DNA of 64,000 nt from Streptoalloteichus tenebrarius (GCF_024171885.1 NZ_JAMTCP010000034.1:1-64000), one strand, 5' to 3'. Positions 24,221-33,176 are shown, numbered from the stretch's first letter. Numbers and translations: made by a program. Notes: generated by a model not told the origin, from the letters alone.

Positions 24221-25755
24221 CTCAACACCTCATCTCGCGGTGGACGGGTTCGCCCGTGGGTGACGTCGACGATCGGCAGGGTGCGGGTGGGAGGCCGAGG
24301 ACCTGGCCGCTCGGCCTCGCCGAGCAGACAGGACTCGACCTGCTCGTAGATGGTGGCCAGGGTGCGTGGGAAGTAGCTCTGGAATCCCTCGCAGGCGGCG
24401 GCGAACAGGGAGCCGGTGTTGTCCCGGGCCTGTTTGGCGCACCCCGAGGTGTGAATGAGCGCGTAGGGGCACCGTGAGCACTGGTCGATGGCGCCGGGGA
24501 ATCGGGAGAGCCAGGCGCGCGCGGCCTCGTGGTCGAGGTGGAGCGTGCCGCCGTGGTAGGTGCCGACCCGGTGTTCGGCGAATCCCACCTCGTCCCAACA
24601 GGAGTAGACGTCCCCCCGGGGATCGAACATCAACATGCCGGTCTCGGCCCCGCAGTTCGCGACCTGGGTGAAGGGGTACCTCCCGGAGAGCGCGCGGGAG
24701 AGGACGCCGTGGGCGTAGCCTTCGTAGCTCGCGAGACAGCTCTCCTGGTCAGCGCGGATCGTGTCCAGCACCTCGACCAGTTCCGGCCGTGTCACGAGCG
24801 TTTCGCGCCCGGCGTCCCCGGTCACCACGGCCGCCTCCGCCGAGAAGGCGCGGTGGCTTCCCCAGCCGCGTTCGAGGAAGAACGCGTTCATCCGCGCGAG
24901 TTCGTCGGCGTTGCTCCGGTCCACGTTGACCCGGACCATCACCCGCGCGCCGCGCGCGAGGGCCAGGTCGATGTTGTCGACGATGCGCTGGAACGTCTTC
25001 CGGAACCGCGGGCCGACGCGGCGCCGGTCGTGCAGGTCGGACATGCCGTCGAGGGTGATCTGGAGTTCCGCCAGGCCGTCGGGTCCGAGCAGGTCGGTGA
25101 ACAGGTCGAGCTGCACTGCGTTGGTGACCGCGCGCAGGGTGGCGCCCCGCTCGGCCGCGCGTCGCGCGATGTGGCCGATGACGTCGCGGGTCTGCTCCTG
25201 GAGGGGTTCGCCGCCGAACAGCCCGAGCGCGCCTCGGCGGACGCTTCCGCTGTCCGCCGTGCCCTGCCCTTCCTGGGACAGGTCGAGGTGTTCGGCCAGT
25301 GCGCCGGGACGGTCGAAGTGGTCGATGACGCGGAAGGCGTCGTCGACCTGCTCGTGGCTCATGATCTTCGCGTAGACGCCCCTGCCGGCGTGCATCTCGT
25401 GCGGCTGGAAGCAGTAGGGGCAACGCAGGTTGCAGGTGTAGGCCGGGACGAAGAAGAAGCTGGGCGGTCTCAGCGCCAGCGCCGCGTCGTGGAGGGCGGT
25501 CGCGACCTCGACCAGGAGTTGGCGTTCGTTCTCCTCCGGGAGGTCGGTCAGGTAGCCGCGTTCCGTGAGATGTGCCCGGGCCCGGTCGTCGGAATCCCAT
25601 GGCGGGGAGACCAGGGGCTTTCCCCGGTTCTCGACCAGGAAGGCGCCGGTTCGCGCCGGGACCTTGTCCAGGGTGCCGCGGATGCCGTGCAGGAGAAGGT
25701 AGAAGCGTTCGTCAGAGAGCGGTGCGCCGATCACGTAACTGCTCACCCGCACACG
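24217..25755 (-). CDS. radical SAM/SPASM maturase
   Basis: This is a 512-residue enzyme. An N-terminal domain of about 100 residues (YLLLHGIRGTLDKV, FLVENRGKPLV) resembles the peptide-recognition region of RiPP maturases. YTCNLRCPYCFQ (near residue 110) is the CxxxCxxC site for the SAM-cleaving cluster. The C-terminal SPASM domain is complete: NCGAETGMLMF, YSCWDEVG, QCSRCPYALIHTSGCAKQ and a late Cys in AAACEGF. Such enzymes install thioether or carbon-carbon crosslinks. The likely substrate is the downstream three-Cys protein. GTG 25755 has GGAGG eleven bases upstream; GTG 25764 in frame is too close to it. Confidence 0.82.
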   Translation of the reverse strand, partial: RVRVSSYVIGAPLSDERFYLLLHGIRGTLDKVPARTGAFLVENRGKPLVSPPWDSDDRARAHLTERGYLTDLPEENERQLLVEVATALHDAALALRPPSFFFVPAYTCNLRCPYCFQPHEMHAGRGVYAKIMSHEQVDDAFRVIDHFDRPGALAEHLDLSQEGQGTADSGSVRRGALGLFGGEPLQEQTRDVIGHIARRAAERGATLRAVTNAVQLDLFTDLLGPDGLAELQITLDGMSDLHDRRRVGPRFRKTFQRIVDNIDLALARGARVMVRVNVDRSNADELARMNAFFLERGWGSHRAFSAEAAVVTGDAGRETLVTRPELVEVLDTIRADQESCLASYEGYAHGVLSRALSGRYPFTQVANCGAETGMLMFDPRGDVYSCWDEVGFAEHRVGTYHGGTLHLDHEAARAWLSRFPGAIDQCSRCPYALIHTSGCAKQARDNTGSLFAAACEGFQSYFPRTLATIYEQVESCLLGEAERPGPRPPTRTLPIVDVTHGRTRPPRDEVLR

Positions 25756-25764
25756 CGCCACCAC

Positions 25765-26049
25765 CTCCGCAGATCCGGGACAGCGTCAGAGTCGGCCACC
25801 GGCCCACAGGGCACGCGTGACGACGTTCCCAGGTCGATTTCGGTAATCCGGCGAGCGCGCTGCGTACAGGGTAGGTCGCGGTGTCGTGGACCGCCTTCGG
25901 CCACGAGGCGCTTCCCCCGGCGGGGTGTGGTGCCGGGCGGTGAGCGCGGGGGCGCCGCGCAGGGCCTGCCCCACGCCGAACCCATCCAGCAGGTTGCGTG
26001 ATCATCGCACCGGGACCGCGCTTCGTGCAGGGTTCCTTCATCTCAAGCC
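25765..26049. other. divergent intergenic region
   Basis: About 285 bases lie between the radical-SAM gene and the Lrp-type gene. They should carry both promoters. Only the rightward one (TTGACA at 26050) was recognised. Confidence 0.4.
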
Positions 26050-26078
26050 TTGACATGATGGATTCCTGCACCCAGGAT
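26050..26078 (+). promoter_or_regulatory. near-consensus promoter driving a leaderless gene
   Basis: TTGACA (26050-26055) is followed after exactly 17 bases by CAGGAT (26073-26078), a typical actinobacterial -35/-10 pair. Transcription should start about seven bases downstream, at or next to ATG 26085. Confidence 0.65.
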
Positions 26079-26084
26079 CTGCCC

Positions 26085-27098
26085 ATGCAGAGCGACGTCA
26101 GGGGACGGGAGCTGGACCGGCGCATCGTCGCGGCCCTCCAGCTCAACGGTCGGGCGCCGTGGGGCACGATCGCCCGGTACGTGGGGACCAGCGAGTCCAC
26201 GGTCCTCCGGCGCGCCGCGCAACTGACCGAGAGCGGGCAGCTCAGGGTCATCGGCGTGGTCGACGTGCTGCGCTGCGGCCTCGGCGTGCCCGTCCTGGTC
26301 CGGTTCCGGTGCCGACCCGGCACCGCCACCGCGGTGGCCGAGGCCGTCGCGGCCCGACCGGAGACGCGTTACGCGAGCGTCCTGACGGGCAGCGCCGACT
26401 GCACCGCCGAGATCGTCCTGCCCTCGCACGAGGACGTCGCCCGGCTTGAGGTCCACCGGCTCGCGGGCGGCGACGACGTCCTGGAGACCGAGACGTTGGC
26501 CGTGATGCGCACGTTCACGTCCAACCACGACTGGGACTCCGGGGTGCTGGACGCCGACGCCGTGGCCGGGCTGCGCGGGACCGACGTCCGGCCGTTCGAG
26601 GAACAGCTCTGGGAGCGGCCGCCGGAGCGGCTGGACGAGCTGGACCTGGCGATCATCGCGGCGCTCGGCGAGGACGGCCGCATGCCCTACAAGGAACTCG
26701 CCCGGCAGGTCGGCGCGAGCGAGTCGACGGCGGCGCGCAGGGTGGACTCGCTGGTTCGCCGCGGCTGCCTGCGCTTCCGCACGCTGGCCGAGCCGGACAT
26801 CCTCGGCTTCACCGTCGAGTTCATGCTGTGGCTGTCGGTGCTGCCCGGCCGGCTCGACGAGGCCGGACAGCAGTTGGCCTCCCACCCCGGCACCCGGTAC
26901 CTGTCGGCCACCACCGGCCGGTTCAACCTCGTCGGCCAGGTGGCGCTGCGCCACTTCGGCGAGCTGTACCGGCACACCACCGACGTCGTCGGCGCGTTGC
27001 CCGGACTCCAGGCCGCCGACGTGACCCTCCAGGTGTCGACGCTCAAGCGCGCCTGGACCCCCACCCCCGCAACACGAACGACCCTGGAGGACGTGTGA
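26085..27098 (+). CDS. double-domain Lrp/AsnC-type regulator
   Basis: This is a 337-residue protein made of two Lrp/AsnC halves. Helix-turn-helix 1 is IARYVGTSESTVLRRAAQL, followed by a RAM-like domain. Helix-turn-helix 2 is LARQVGASESTAARRVDSL, followed by a second RAM-like domain ending SATTGRFNLVGQVAL. Such tandem Lrp regulators are common in actinomycetes. ATG 26085 is chosen because the promoter at 26050-26078 puts the transcript start there (leaderless). In-frame ATGs upstream (26055, 26058) would fall inside the promoter. It overlaps the next gene by four bases, so regulator and pathway genes form one operon. Confidence 0.8.
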   Translation: MQSDVRGRELDRRIVAALQLNGRAPWGTIARYVGTSESTVLRRAAQLTESGQLRVIGVVDVLRCGLGVPVLVRFRCRPGTATAVAEAVAARPETRYASVLTGSADCTAEIVLPSHEDVARLEVHRLAGGDDVLETETLAVMRTFTSNHDWDSGVLDADAVAGLRGTDVRPFEEQLWERPPERLDELDLAIIAALGEDGRMPYKELARQVGASESTAARRVDSLVRRGCLRFRTLAEPDILGFTVEFMLWLSVLPGRLDEAGQQLASHPGTRYLSATTGRFNLVGQVALRHFGELYRHTTDVVGALPGLQAADVTLQVSTLKRAWTPTPATRTTLEDV

Positions 27099-27991
27099 CC
27101 GAGCAACTCCAGCCCTGGCAGTGGGACGAGGCCACCTGGCGCGGCCATGTGGAGCGCGTCCGCGCGGGGCGTTCGCTGCGCCCCGCCTCGTGGCCCGGCG
27201 GGGCCAGGGTGGCCGTGGCCCTGTCGTTCGACTCCGACCACGAGACCCCCGCGCTGCGCGACGGCGAGGTGCTGCCCGGCAAGCTCGCGCAGGGCGAGTA
27301 CGGCGCCCGGGTCGGCGTCCCCCGCGTTCTGCGGCTGCTCGACCGCTTCGGCGCCCCCGCGACGTTCTTCGTGCCCGCCGTGTCCGCGCTCCTGCACGAC
27401 GGCGAGGTGAAGTCCTATGTGGACGGAGGGCACGAGGTCGCGCTGCATGGCTGGATCCACGAGCGCAACACCTCCCTGCCGCCCGCCGTCGAACGCGAGC
27501 TGGCCTTCCGCGCCGCGGACACCCTGGAGCGGCTGGCGGGAACCCGGCCCGTGGGCATCCGCACGCCCTCCTGGGACTTCTCCGCGCACACCCTCGCGAT
27601 CACGCGTGAGCTGGGGCTGCGCTACGACTCCTCCCTCATGGCCGACGACGAGCCCTACGAGCTGCTCGCCGACGGCGAGCCCACCGGCGTCGTCGAGCTG
27701 CCCGTGGAGTGGATCCGCGACGACGCGCCGTACTTCATGATGGACAGGTTCGCGTCGCTGCGCCCCTACACGCCGCCGCGCGGTGTGCTCTCGATCTGGC
27801 GCGACGAGTTCGACGCCGCCTACGCCGAGGGCGGGCTGTTCCAGCTCACGCTGCACCCCCACATCATCGGCCACCGCTCCCGCATGATCGTGCTCACCGA
27901 GCTGCTGGAGCACATCGCCGGCCACGACGGCGTCTGGTTCGCCACGCACGCCCAGGTCGTGGACCACGTTCTGGCGCAGGAGGCTCCATGA
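27095..27991 (+). CDS. polysaccharide-deacetylase-fold hydrolase
   Basis: This is a 298-residue NodB-homology protein. The catalytic motifs are VALSFDSDHE (metal/base Asp region), HEVALHGWIHER (metal His pair), RTPSWDFS and LTLHPHIIGHR. The pattern GVPRVLRLLDRFGAPATFFV is close to the HpPgdA/allantoinase-like (PuuE) and cyclic-imide-hydrolase branch, which acts on small cyclic amides or imides rather than polysaccharide. Together with the transporter and dehydrogenases downstream, a catabolic role on a nitrogenous small molecule is more likely than cell-wall modification. GTG 27095 overlaps the regulator stop, with GGAGG just upstream. Confidence 0.78.
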   Translation: MTEQLQPWQWDEATWRGHVERVRAGRSLRPASWPGGARVAVALSFDSDHETPALRDGEVLPGKLAQGEYGARVGVPRVLRLLDRFGAPATFFVPAVSALLHDGEVKSYVDGGHEVALHGWIHERNTSLPPAVERELAFRAADTLERLAGTRPVGIRTPSWDFSAHTLAITRELGLRYDSSLMADDEPYELLADGEPTGVVELPVEWIRDDAPYFMMDRFASLRPYTPPRGVLSIWRDEFDAAYAEGGLFQLTLHPHIIGHRSRMIVLTELLEHIAGHDGVWFATHAQVVDHVLAQEAP

Positions 27992-29304
27992 CCACCACCA
28001 CCGAGGCCGGCACCGGGACCAGCGTCGAGGTCGGGACCGGCCAGGACCACCGCCTCTCCCCCGCGCAGCGCAGGGCGATCCTCGCCGGCGCCGTGGGCAA
28101 CACCGTGGAGTGGGTCGACTGGGCGGTCTACGCCACCTTCGCCCCGGTCTTCGCCCAGCAGTTCTTCGCGCCGGGCAACGAGACCGCCGCGCTCCTGTCC
28201 ACCCTGGCCGTCTTCGCCGTCGGCTTCGTGATGCGCCCCATCGGCGGCGCGGTCCTCGGCGCGTACAGCGACCGGCACGGCCGCAAGAAGGGCCTCACGC
28301 TCACGATCTCGCTGATGGCCGGCGCGTCGCTGGTGATCGCGGTGTGCCCGACCTACTCCCAGATCGGTGTGCTCGCCCCGCTCGTGCTGCTGCTCGCACG
28401 GCTGGTGCAGGGCTTCTCGGCCGGCGGCGAGTTCGGTTCGTCCTCGGCGTTCCTCATCGAGTCCGCGGCACGGGGACGGCGCGCCTTCGCCGGGTCGTGG
28501 CAGCAGGTCTCGGTCGGCGCCGGCGCGCTCATCGCCTCGCTGCTGGGCACGATCCTCAACTCCGCGTTGGACGAGGCGCAGTTGCACGGCTGGGGTTGGC
28601 GGCTGGCGTTCGGGATCGGCGGGCTGCTCGGCCTGGTCGGACTGTGGCTGCGACGTTCGGTGCACGAGACCGAGGCGTTCACGCGCATCAAGGACCGTCC
28701 TCGGCGCAACCCGTTGGTCACGATGGTGCGCGATCACCCGCGCGCCGCGCTGCGCGTGGTCGGGATGACCATCGCCGGCACCCTCATCTACTACGTGTGG
28801 GTCACCTACATGCCGACCTACGCGCACCTGGCGACCGGCATCCCGCTGCGCGAGGCGCTGCTGGCCAACACCCTGGCGATCGTGGTGTTCCTGGTGCTGC
28901 TGCCCTTCGGCGGCCTGCTGTCCGACCGGATCGGCCGCAAGCCGACGATGGCCGCGTTCGCCGGCGGGTTCCTGCTGTTCTCCTGGCCGGCGTTCCACTT
29001 CCTGGCGGCCAACTTCTGGTCCCTGCTGGTCATCGAGATCGCCGGGATGGTGCTCATCGTCGGCTACTCGGCCAACTGCGCGGTCATCATGGCCGAGCAG
29101 TTCCCCGCCGAGGTGCGCACGACCGGGATCGGACTGCCCTACGCGCTGGCCGTCGCGGTGTTCGGCGGGACCGCGCCGTACGTGACCACGTGGATGAACG
29201 CCCACCACTTCGGGCACCTGGTGTGGGTTTACGTCGCGGTCGCCGCGCTGGTCGGCCTCGCCGTCTACACCACCATGCCCGAGACCAAGGGGAAGGAACT
29301 CTAG
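27988..29304 (+). CDS. MFS transporter, metabolite:H+ symporter (MHS) family
   Basis: This is a 438-residue, 12-helix transporter. NTVEWVDWAVYATFAPVFA at the first helix and GAYSDRHGRKKGLTL in loop 2-3 are typical of the MHS family (KgtP/ShiA/ProP-like), as is RLVQGFSAGGEFG in helix 4. These import organic acids, osmolytes or aromatic acids with protons. It starts inside the stop of the hydrolase gene (ATGA) and ends overlapping the next GTG. It probably brings in the substrate of this operon. Confidence 0.86.
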   Translation: MTTTTEAGTGTSVEVGTGQDHRLSPAQRRAILAGAVGNTVEWVDWAVYATFAPVFAQQFFAPGNETAALLSTLAVFAVGFVMRPIGGAVLGAYSDRHGRKKGLTLTISLMAGASLVIAVCPTYSQIGVLAPLVLLLARLVQGFSAGGEFGSSSAFLIESAARGRRAFAGSWQQVSVGAGALIASLLGTILNSALDEAQLHGWGWRLAFGIGGLLGLVGLWLRRSVHETEAFTRIKDRPRRNPLVTMVRDHPRAALRVVGMTIAGTLIYYVWVTYMPTYAHLATGIPLREALLANTLAIVVFLVLLPFGGLLSDRIGRKPTMAAFAGGFLLFSWPAFHFLAANFWSLLVIEIAGMVLIVGYSANCAVIMAEQFPAEVRTTGIGLPYALAVAVFGGTAPYVTTWMNAHHFGHLVWVYVAVAALVGLAVYTTMPETKGKEL

Positions 29305-30089
29305 TGCGCCACGTCCTGGTGACCGGGGCCGCCGGTGGGATCGGCGCGGCGATCGCGGCCCGTTTCGCCGCCGACGGCTGCCGGCTCACCCTCACCGACT
29401 ACCGCGAGGCCGAACTCGCGGCGACCGCCGCGCGGTGGGGAGCCGCCCACCTGGCCGGCGACCTCGCCGACGCCGCGTTCGCCGAGTCCATTGTGGACCG
29501 TGCCGGCGAACTCGACGTGCTGGTCAACGCCGCCGGGATCTACCCGGCCACTCCCCTGCTGGAGATGACCGCCCACGCGTGGGACCGGGTGCAGGACGTC
29601 AACGTCCGCGCGGCCATGCTGACCACCGTCGCGTTCGGACGGCAGTGCGTCGCCTCGGGCAGGCCGGGCGTGGTCGTCAACATCTCCTCGGGCGCCGCGA
29701 CCCGCGCCCGGCCCGGCGCCGCGCACTACGCCACGTCGAAGGCGGCGCTGGAGATGCTCACCAAGGCGTGCGCGGTCGAACTCGGCCCGCACGGGGTGCG
29801 CGTCAACGCCGTGAGCCCCGGGTTCGTCACCGTCGACAGCACGGCCAACCCGGTCACGGAGGAGTACGCGGCGGCGGTCTCGGTGAACCCGCTCGGCCGG
29901 CGCGGCCTGCCCGGCGACATCGCCGAGGCCGTGGTCTGGCTGGCCAGCGACCGGGCCGACTGGATCACCGGGGCCGTGCTCCGGGTCGACGGGGGCTCCA
30001 CCGCCGGCGCTCCCCACCTGCCGCGGCACTGGACCGGCACGACCTCCGTCCAGGAGGGAACCGAAGGAGGAAGGGCCGCTCATGACTGA
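29304..30089 (+). CDS. short-chain dehydrogenase/reductase
   Basis: This is a 261-residue classical SDR: TGAAGGIGAAIA cofactor loop, VNAAGIYP (NNAG-type motif), NISSG with catalytic Ser, and YATSK giving catalytic Tyr and Lys. AVSPGFV and an ending with LRVDGGS complete it. It likely oxidises or reduces an alcohol/ketone intermediate with NAD(P). GTG 29304 shares one base with the transporter stop, and its own end overlaps the next start by eight bases. Confidence 0.87.
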   Translation: MRHVLVTGAAGGIGAAIAARFAADGCRLTLTDYREAELAATAARWGAAHLAGDLADAAFAESIVDRAGELDVLVNAAGIYPATPLLEMTAHAWDRVQDVNVRAAMLTTVAFGRQCVASGRPGVVVNISSGAATRARPGAAHYATSKAALEMLTKACAVELGPHGVRVNAVSPGFVTVDSTANPVTEEYAAAVSVNPLGRRGLPGDIAEAVVWLASDRADWITGAVLRVDGGSTAGAPHLPRHWTGTTSVQEGTEGGRAAHD

Positions 30090-31089
30090 GGGTTACACCG
30101 TCGTCGGCGGTGGCGCGATCGGCGGGACGCTCGCGTTCCACCTCGCCCGCGCGGGGCACCCGGTCCGCGTCGTCGACGTCGACGCCGAGCACGTCGCGGC
30201 GATCCGCCGGAACGGCCTGGTGCTGCGGCACCCCGGCGGCGACGAGCGGGTGACGGTCGAGGCGGTCACGCCCGAGGAGGCGCCGGCGCGGCTGTCCCGG
30301 GTGCTGCTCGCGGTGAAGGCGCAGGCCACCGAGCAGGTGTTGCCGTGGCTGGCGCCCCGGCTGGCCCCCGACGGGTTCGTGGTGTCGCTCCAGAACGGGC
30401 TCAACGAGGCGACGATCGCGGCCGCCGTCGGCCCCGAGCGCACGATCGGCGCGTTCGTCAACCTCTTCGCCGACGTCGTCGAGCCCGGCGTGATCCGGGA
30501 CGGCGGCGAGGGCGCCCTCGTCGTGGGCGAGCCGGACGGGCGCGTCACGCCTCGGGTCGAGCGGGTCGTGGCCGACCTCCAGGCGTGGGGACCGGCCAAG
30601 GCCACGGACAACGTGGAGGGCTTCCTGTGGGCCAAACTCGGGTTCGGCGCGATGCTCGCCACCACCGCCCTGGCCGACGCCCCCATGGCCGACCTGATCG
30701 ACCGGCACCGGCCGCTGATGGCCACCGTCGCCGCCGAGGTGTTCGCCGTGGCGACGGCGGGCGGACGCCACCTTGAGGCGTTCGACCAGTTCGACCCCGC
30801 CGCGTACCTGCCCAGCGCTGACCCTGCCGACCGGGAGGCGGCCACGGACCGCCTGGTGGCGTGGCTGCGCACGCAGTCCAAGGACCGCAGCGGGATCTGG
30901 CGAGACATCGCCGTGCGTCACCGGCCTGTCGAGGTGCACCACCACTACCGGCCCGTGCTGGCCGAGGCCGCCGACCGCGGCATCGCGGTGCCCACGCTGA
31001 CCGCCATGCTGGCCCGCCTCCGGGACGTCGAGACCGGCCAGCGGCCGATGAGCGAGGACCACCTGACCGAACTGGAGCGGAACCTGTGA
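30082..31089 (+). CDS. ketopantoate-reductase-family (ApbA/PanE-like) protein
   Basis: This is a 335-residue protein. The N-terminal Rossmann motif is VVGGGAIGGTLAFHLARAGH, followed by VLLAVKAQATEQVL and LQNGLNEATIAAAVG, as in ApbA/PanE. The C-terminal helical domain has NVEGFLWAKLGFGAM (the conserved Lys region). Outside pantothenate synthesis, relatives reduce or oxidise 2-keto/2-hydroxy acids in catabolic operons. Its place as last gene of this operon favours that reading. A strong hairpin follows at 31141-31182. Confidence 0.8.
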   Translation: MTEGYTVVGGGAIGGTLAFHLARAGHPVRVVDVDAEHVAAIRRNGLVLRHPGGDERVTVEAVTPEEAPARLSRVLLAVKAQATEQVLPWLAPRLAPDGFVVSLQNGLNEATIAAAVGPERTIGAFVNLFADVVEPGVIRDGGEGALVVGEPDGRVTPRVERVVADLQAWGPAKATDNVEGFLWAKLGFGAMLATTALADAPMADLIDRHRPLMATVAAEVFAVATAGGRHLEAFDQFDPAAYLPSADPADREAATDRLVAWLRTQSKDRSGIWRDIAVRHRPVEVHHHYRPVLAEAADRGIAVPTLTAMLARLRDVETGQRPMSEDHLTELERNL

Positions 31090-31140
31090 GCGCCCGCCAC
31101 ACCACGGGAAGCGCCTGACCAGGACCTTCCCGCCCCGCGT

Positions 31141-31182
31141 GGTCCGTCTGGTCGGCCACCGCGCCGGCCGACCAGACGGACC
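31141..31182. terminator. 17-bp bidirectional hairpin
   Basis: Arms 31141-31157 (GGTCCGTCTGGTCGGCC) and 31166-31182 are perfect complements around eight bases, between convergent genes. Confidence 0.75.
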
Positions 31183-31302
31183 GCCCTCCCCGCGGTGCCG
31201 CGAGCTGGCCCGTCATCGACATGCGCCAGGGCGTCACACCGTCTTGGCAGGGTTTCCGGGCGCGCGTGCGGGCTCAGGAGGGCAGGCTTCCGCGCACGGC
31301 CT

Positions 31303-32226
31303 TCAGCTTCGGTGTGTCTGGTCGCCAGCCGGGCGGGTGGTGGTGGTGGTGGTGACGGTGACAGCGTTCGCGGAGACGATCACGGCGACGGCGGCCCAGG
31401 AGGTCACGTCGAGGTGCTGGTCGAGGACCACCACGCCGACCAGCGCGGCCAGCACCGGGTTGACGCTCATGAAGATGCCGAAGTAGTGGGTCGGCACTCG
31501 GCGCAACGCCACCAGGTCCGACAGGAACGGCACGGCTGAGGACAGCACTCCGGCGGCCAACGCGCAGGCCAGGGCGGGCAGCGTCGGCGGGTGGTGCCAC
31601 AGGGCCAGCCCACCCACGGGGAGGTACACCAGGGCGGAGACCCCAGCGGCGGCGGCCGACCCCTCCAGACCAGGCAGGCGCTCACCCACGGTCCGGTTGA
31701 GCAGGATGTAACAACCCCAGCAGACAGCCGCCAACAGCGCCAGACCGATGCCGAGATAGTCGGTGGACGGCTGGGGACGGGTGAGCACCACGACGGCCAC
31801 GCCGGCGGCGATCGCACAGGCCAGGTCGGTGCGGCGACGAGAACCGGCCAACGCGACCGCGAGCGGGCCGAGGAACTCCAGCGTGACCGCGAGGCCGAGC
31901 CCGATCCGCTCGATCGCCGTGTACAGCGCCAGGTTCATCGTGGCGAACACCGCGGCCAGTCCCAGCACCGGCCACCACTGCGCCGCGGTGAACGAAAGCG
32001 GCCTCGGGCGACCAACTCCCAGGAGCACCACGGCAGCCACCCACTGGCGCACCGCGACCACGCCCACCGGGCCGATCACGGGGAACGCCAACGCGGCGAC
32101 CGCCGCCCCGAGCTGGGTGGACAGGCCACTGCCGAGCATCAGGGACACACCGACAGCGCGGCCGGACCCCACCTTTGAGGCGAGGACGGGACCGGGCGCG
32201 CCTTCCTGTGACGAACGGACCACCAT
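31303..32226 (-). CDS. EamA/RhtA-type drug/metabolite exporter
   Basis: This 307-residue protein has ten hydrophobic segments as two EamA repeats: AFPVIGPVGVVAVRQWVAAV and NLALYTAIERIGLGLAVTLE in the first, and ALLAAVCWGCYILLNRTVG and ALRRVPTHYFGIFMSVNPVL in the second. The latter match the RhtA subgroup, exporters of threonine/homoserine-type metabolites. The C terminus contains a run of seven Thr. ATG 32226 is preferred over an upstream frame to 32274. Divergent LysR gene 69 bases away is the likely regulator. Confidence 0.84.
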   Translation of the reverse strand: MVVRSSQEGAPGPVLASKVGSGRAVGVSLMLGSGLSTQLGAAVAALAFPVIGPVGVVAVRQWVAAVVLLGVGRPRPLSFTAAQWWPVLGLAAVFATMNLALYTAIERIGLGLAVTLEFLGPLAVALAGSRRRTDLACAIAAGVAVVVLTRPQPSTDYLGIGLALLAAVCWGCYILLNRTVGERLPGLEGSAAAAGVSALVYLPVGGLALWHHPPTLPALACALAAGVLSSAVPFLSDLVALRRVPTHYFGIFMSVNPVLAALVGVVVLDQHLDVTSWAAVAVIVSANAVTVTTTTTTRPAGDQTHRS

Positions 32227-32281
32227 GCCCGCACCGTCCGACGCCGGCGTCCGGGCACAAAATGCGCTCGACACACCATCT

Positions 32282-32296
32282 ATACGCTGGGCGTAT
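32282..32296. promoter_or_regulatory. LysR box (T-N11-A) overlapping the regulator start
   Basis: ATACGC-TGG-GCGTAT is a perfect 6-3-6 dyad containing T-N11-A (T32283, A32295). It touches the ATG of the LysR gene and lies 56 bases from the EamA start, ideal for autorepression and control of the exporter. Confidence 0.65.
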
Positions 32297-33176
32297 GGAT
32301 AAGCGTCGTGGTCGGCAGGCTGAGCTGGAGCTGAAGCACCTGCGCTACCTCGTCGCCATCGTCGACGCGGGCAGCTTCACGGACGCCGCCGTCGACCTCG
32401 GCGTCTCGCAGGCCGCCGTCTCCCGCACCCTGCTCGCGCTGGAACGCGTCCTCGGCGTGCGGCTGCTGCACCGCACCAGCCGCACGGTCAGCCCCACCAG
32501 CGCGGGCGCGCAGGTCATCGCCCGCGCGCGGATGCTGCTCCACGGCGCCGACGAGCTGGTCAGGGAAGTCTCCACCGGCCACACGCGACTGCGGATCGGC
32601 CACGCCTGGTCGGCCATGGGCCGCCACACCGCCGAATTCCAACGCCGCTGGCACGAGCGCCACCCCGAGGTCGAACTCCACCTGGTCCGCCACAACTCCC
32701 CCACGGCCGGCCTCGCCGAGGGTCTGTGCGACCTCGCCGTCATCCGCGCCTCCCTCGACCTGCGCCGCTGGTCGCACGCCGTGGTCGGCCACGAACCCCG
32801 TTACGTCGCCCTCGCCGCCGACGACCCCTGGGCCCGGCGGCGCGCCGTCCGCCTGGCGGAGATCTCCAGCCGAACCCTGGTCGTCGACCGCCGCACCGGC
32901 ACCACGACGCTGGACCTGTGGCCGGAAGACGTCCGGCCCGCCGTGGAGCACATCCACGACGTCGACGACTGGCTCGCCGCGATCGCCACGGGCCGCTGCG
33001 TCGGTGTGACACCGCAGGCCACGGCCACCCAGTACCGCCGTGACGGCATCGTCTACCGCCCCCTCCGCGACGCCGCCCCCGTTCCCGTCCGCCTCATCTG
33101 GCGCCGGCACGACCCCCACCCCGCCACGCACGAGGTCGTCGCCCTCCTCACCGACCTCTACCGCGAGCAGAGCTGA
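32295..33176 (+). CDS. LysR-family transcriptional regulator
   Basis: This is a 293-residue protein. The helix-turn-helix is HLRYLVAIVDAGSFTDAAVD, SQAAVSRTLLALE and LLHRTSRTVSPTSAG; the effector-binding domain starts near LRIGHAWSAMG. ATG 32295 is the start; it sits within the proposed LysR box and may be near-leaderless. The divergent EamA exporter is the probable target. Confidence 0.87.
   Translation: MDKRRGRQAELELKHLRYLVAIVDAGSFTDAAVDLGVSQAAVSRTLLALERVLGVRLLHRTSRTVSPTSAGAQVIARARMLLHGADELVREVSTGHTRLRIGHAWSAMGRHTAEFQRRWHERHPEVELHLVRHNSPTAGLAEGLCDLAVIRASLDLRRWSHAVVGHEPRYVALAADDPWARRRAVRLAEISSRTLVVDRRTGTTTLDLWPEDVRPAVEHIHDVDDWLAAIATGRCVGVTPQATATQYRRDGIVYRPLRDAAPVPVRLIWRRHDPHPATHEVVALLTDLYREQS

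Noticed and set aside
22099-25764. Reading the radical-SAM operon as the FxsA/FxsB (FxSxx) peptide system
   Set aside because: The small protein does not end in FxSxx and its cysteines are internal.
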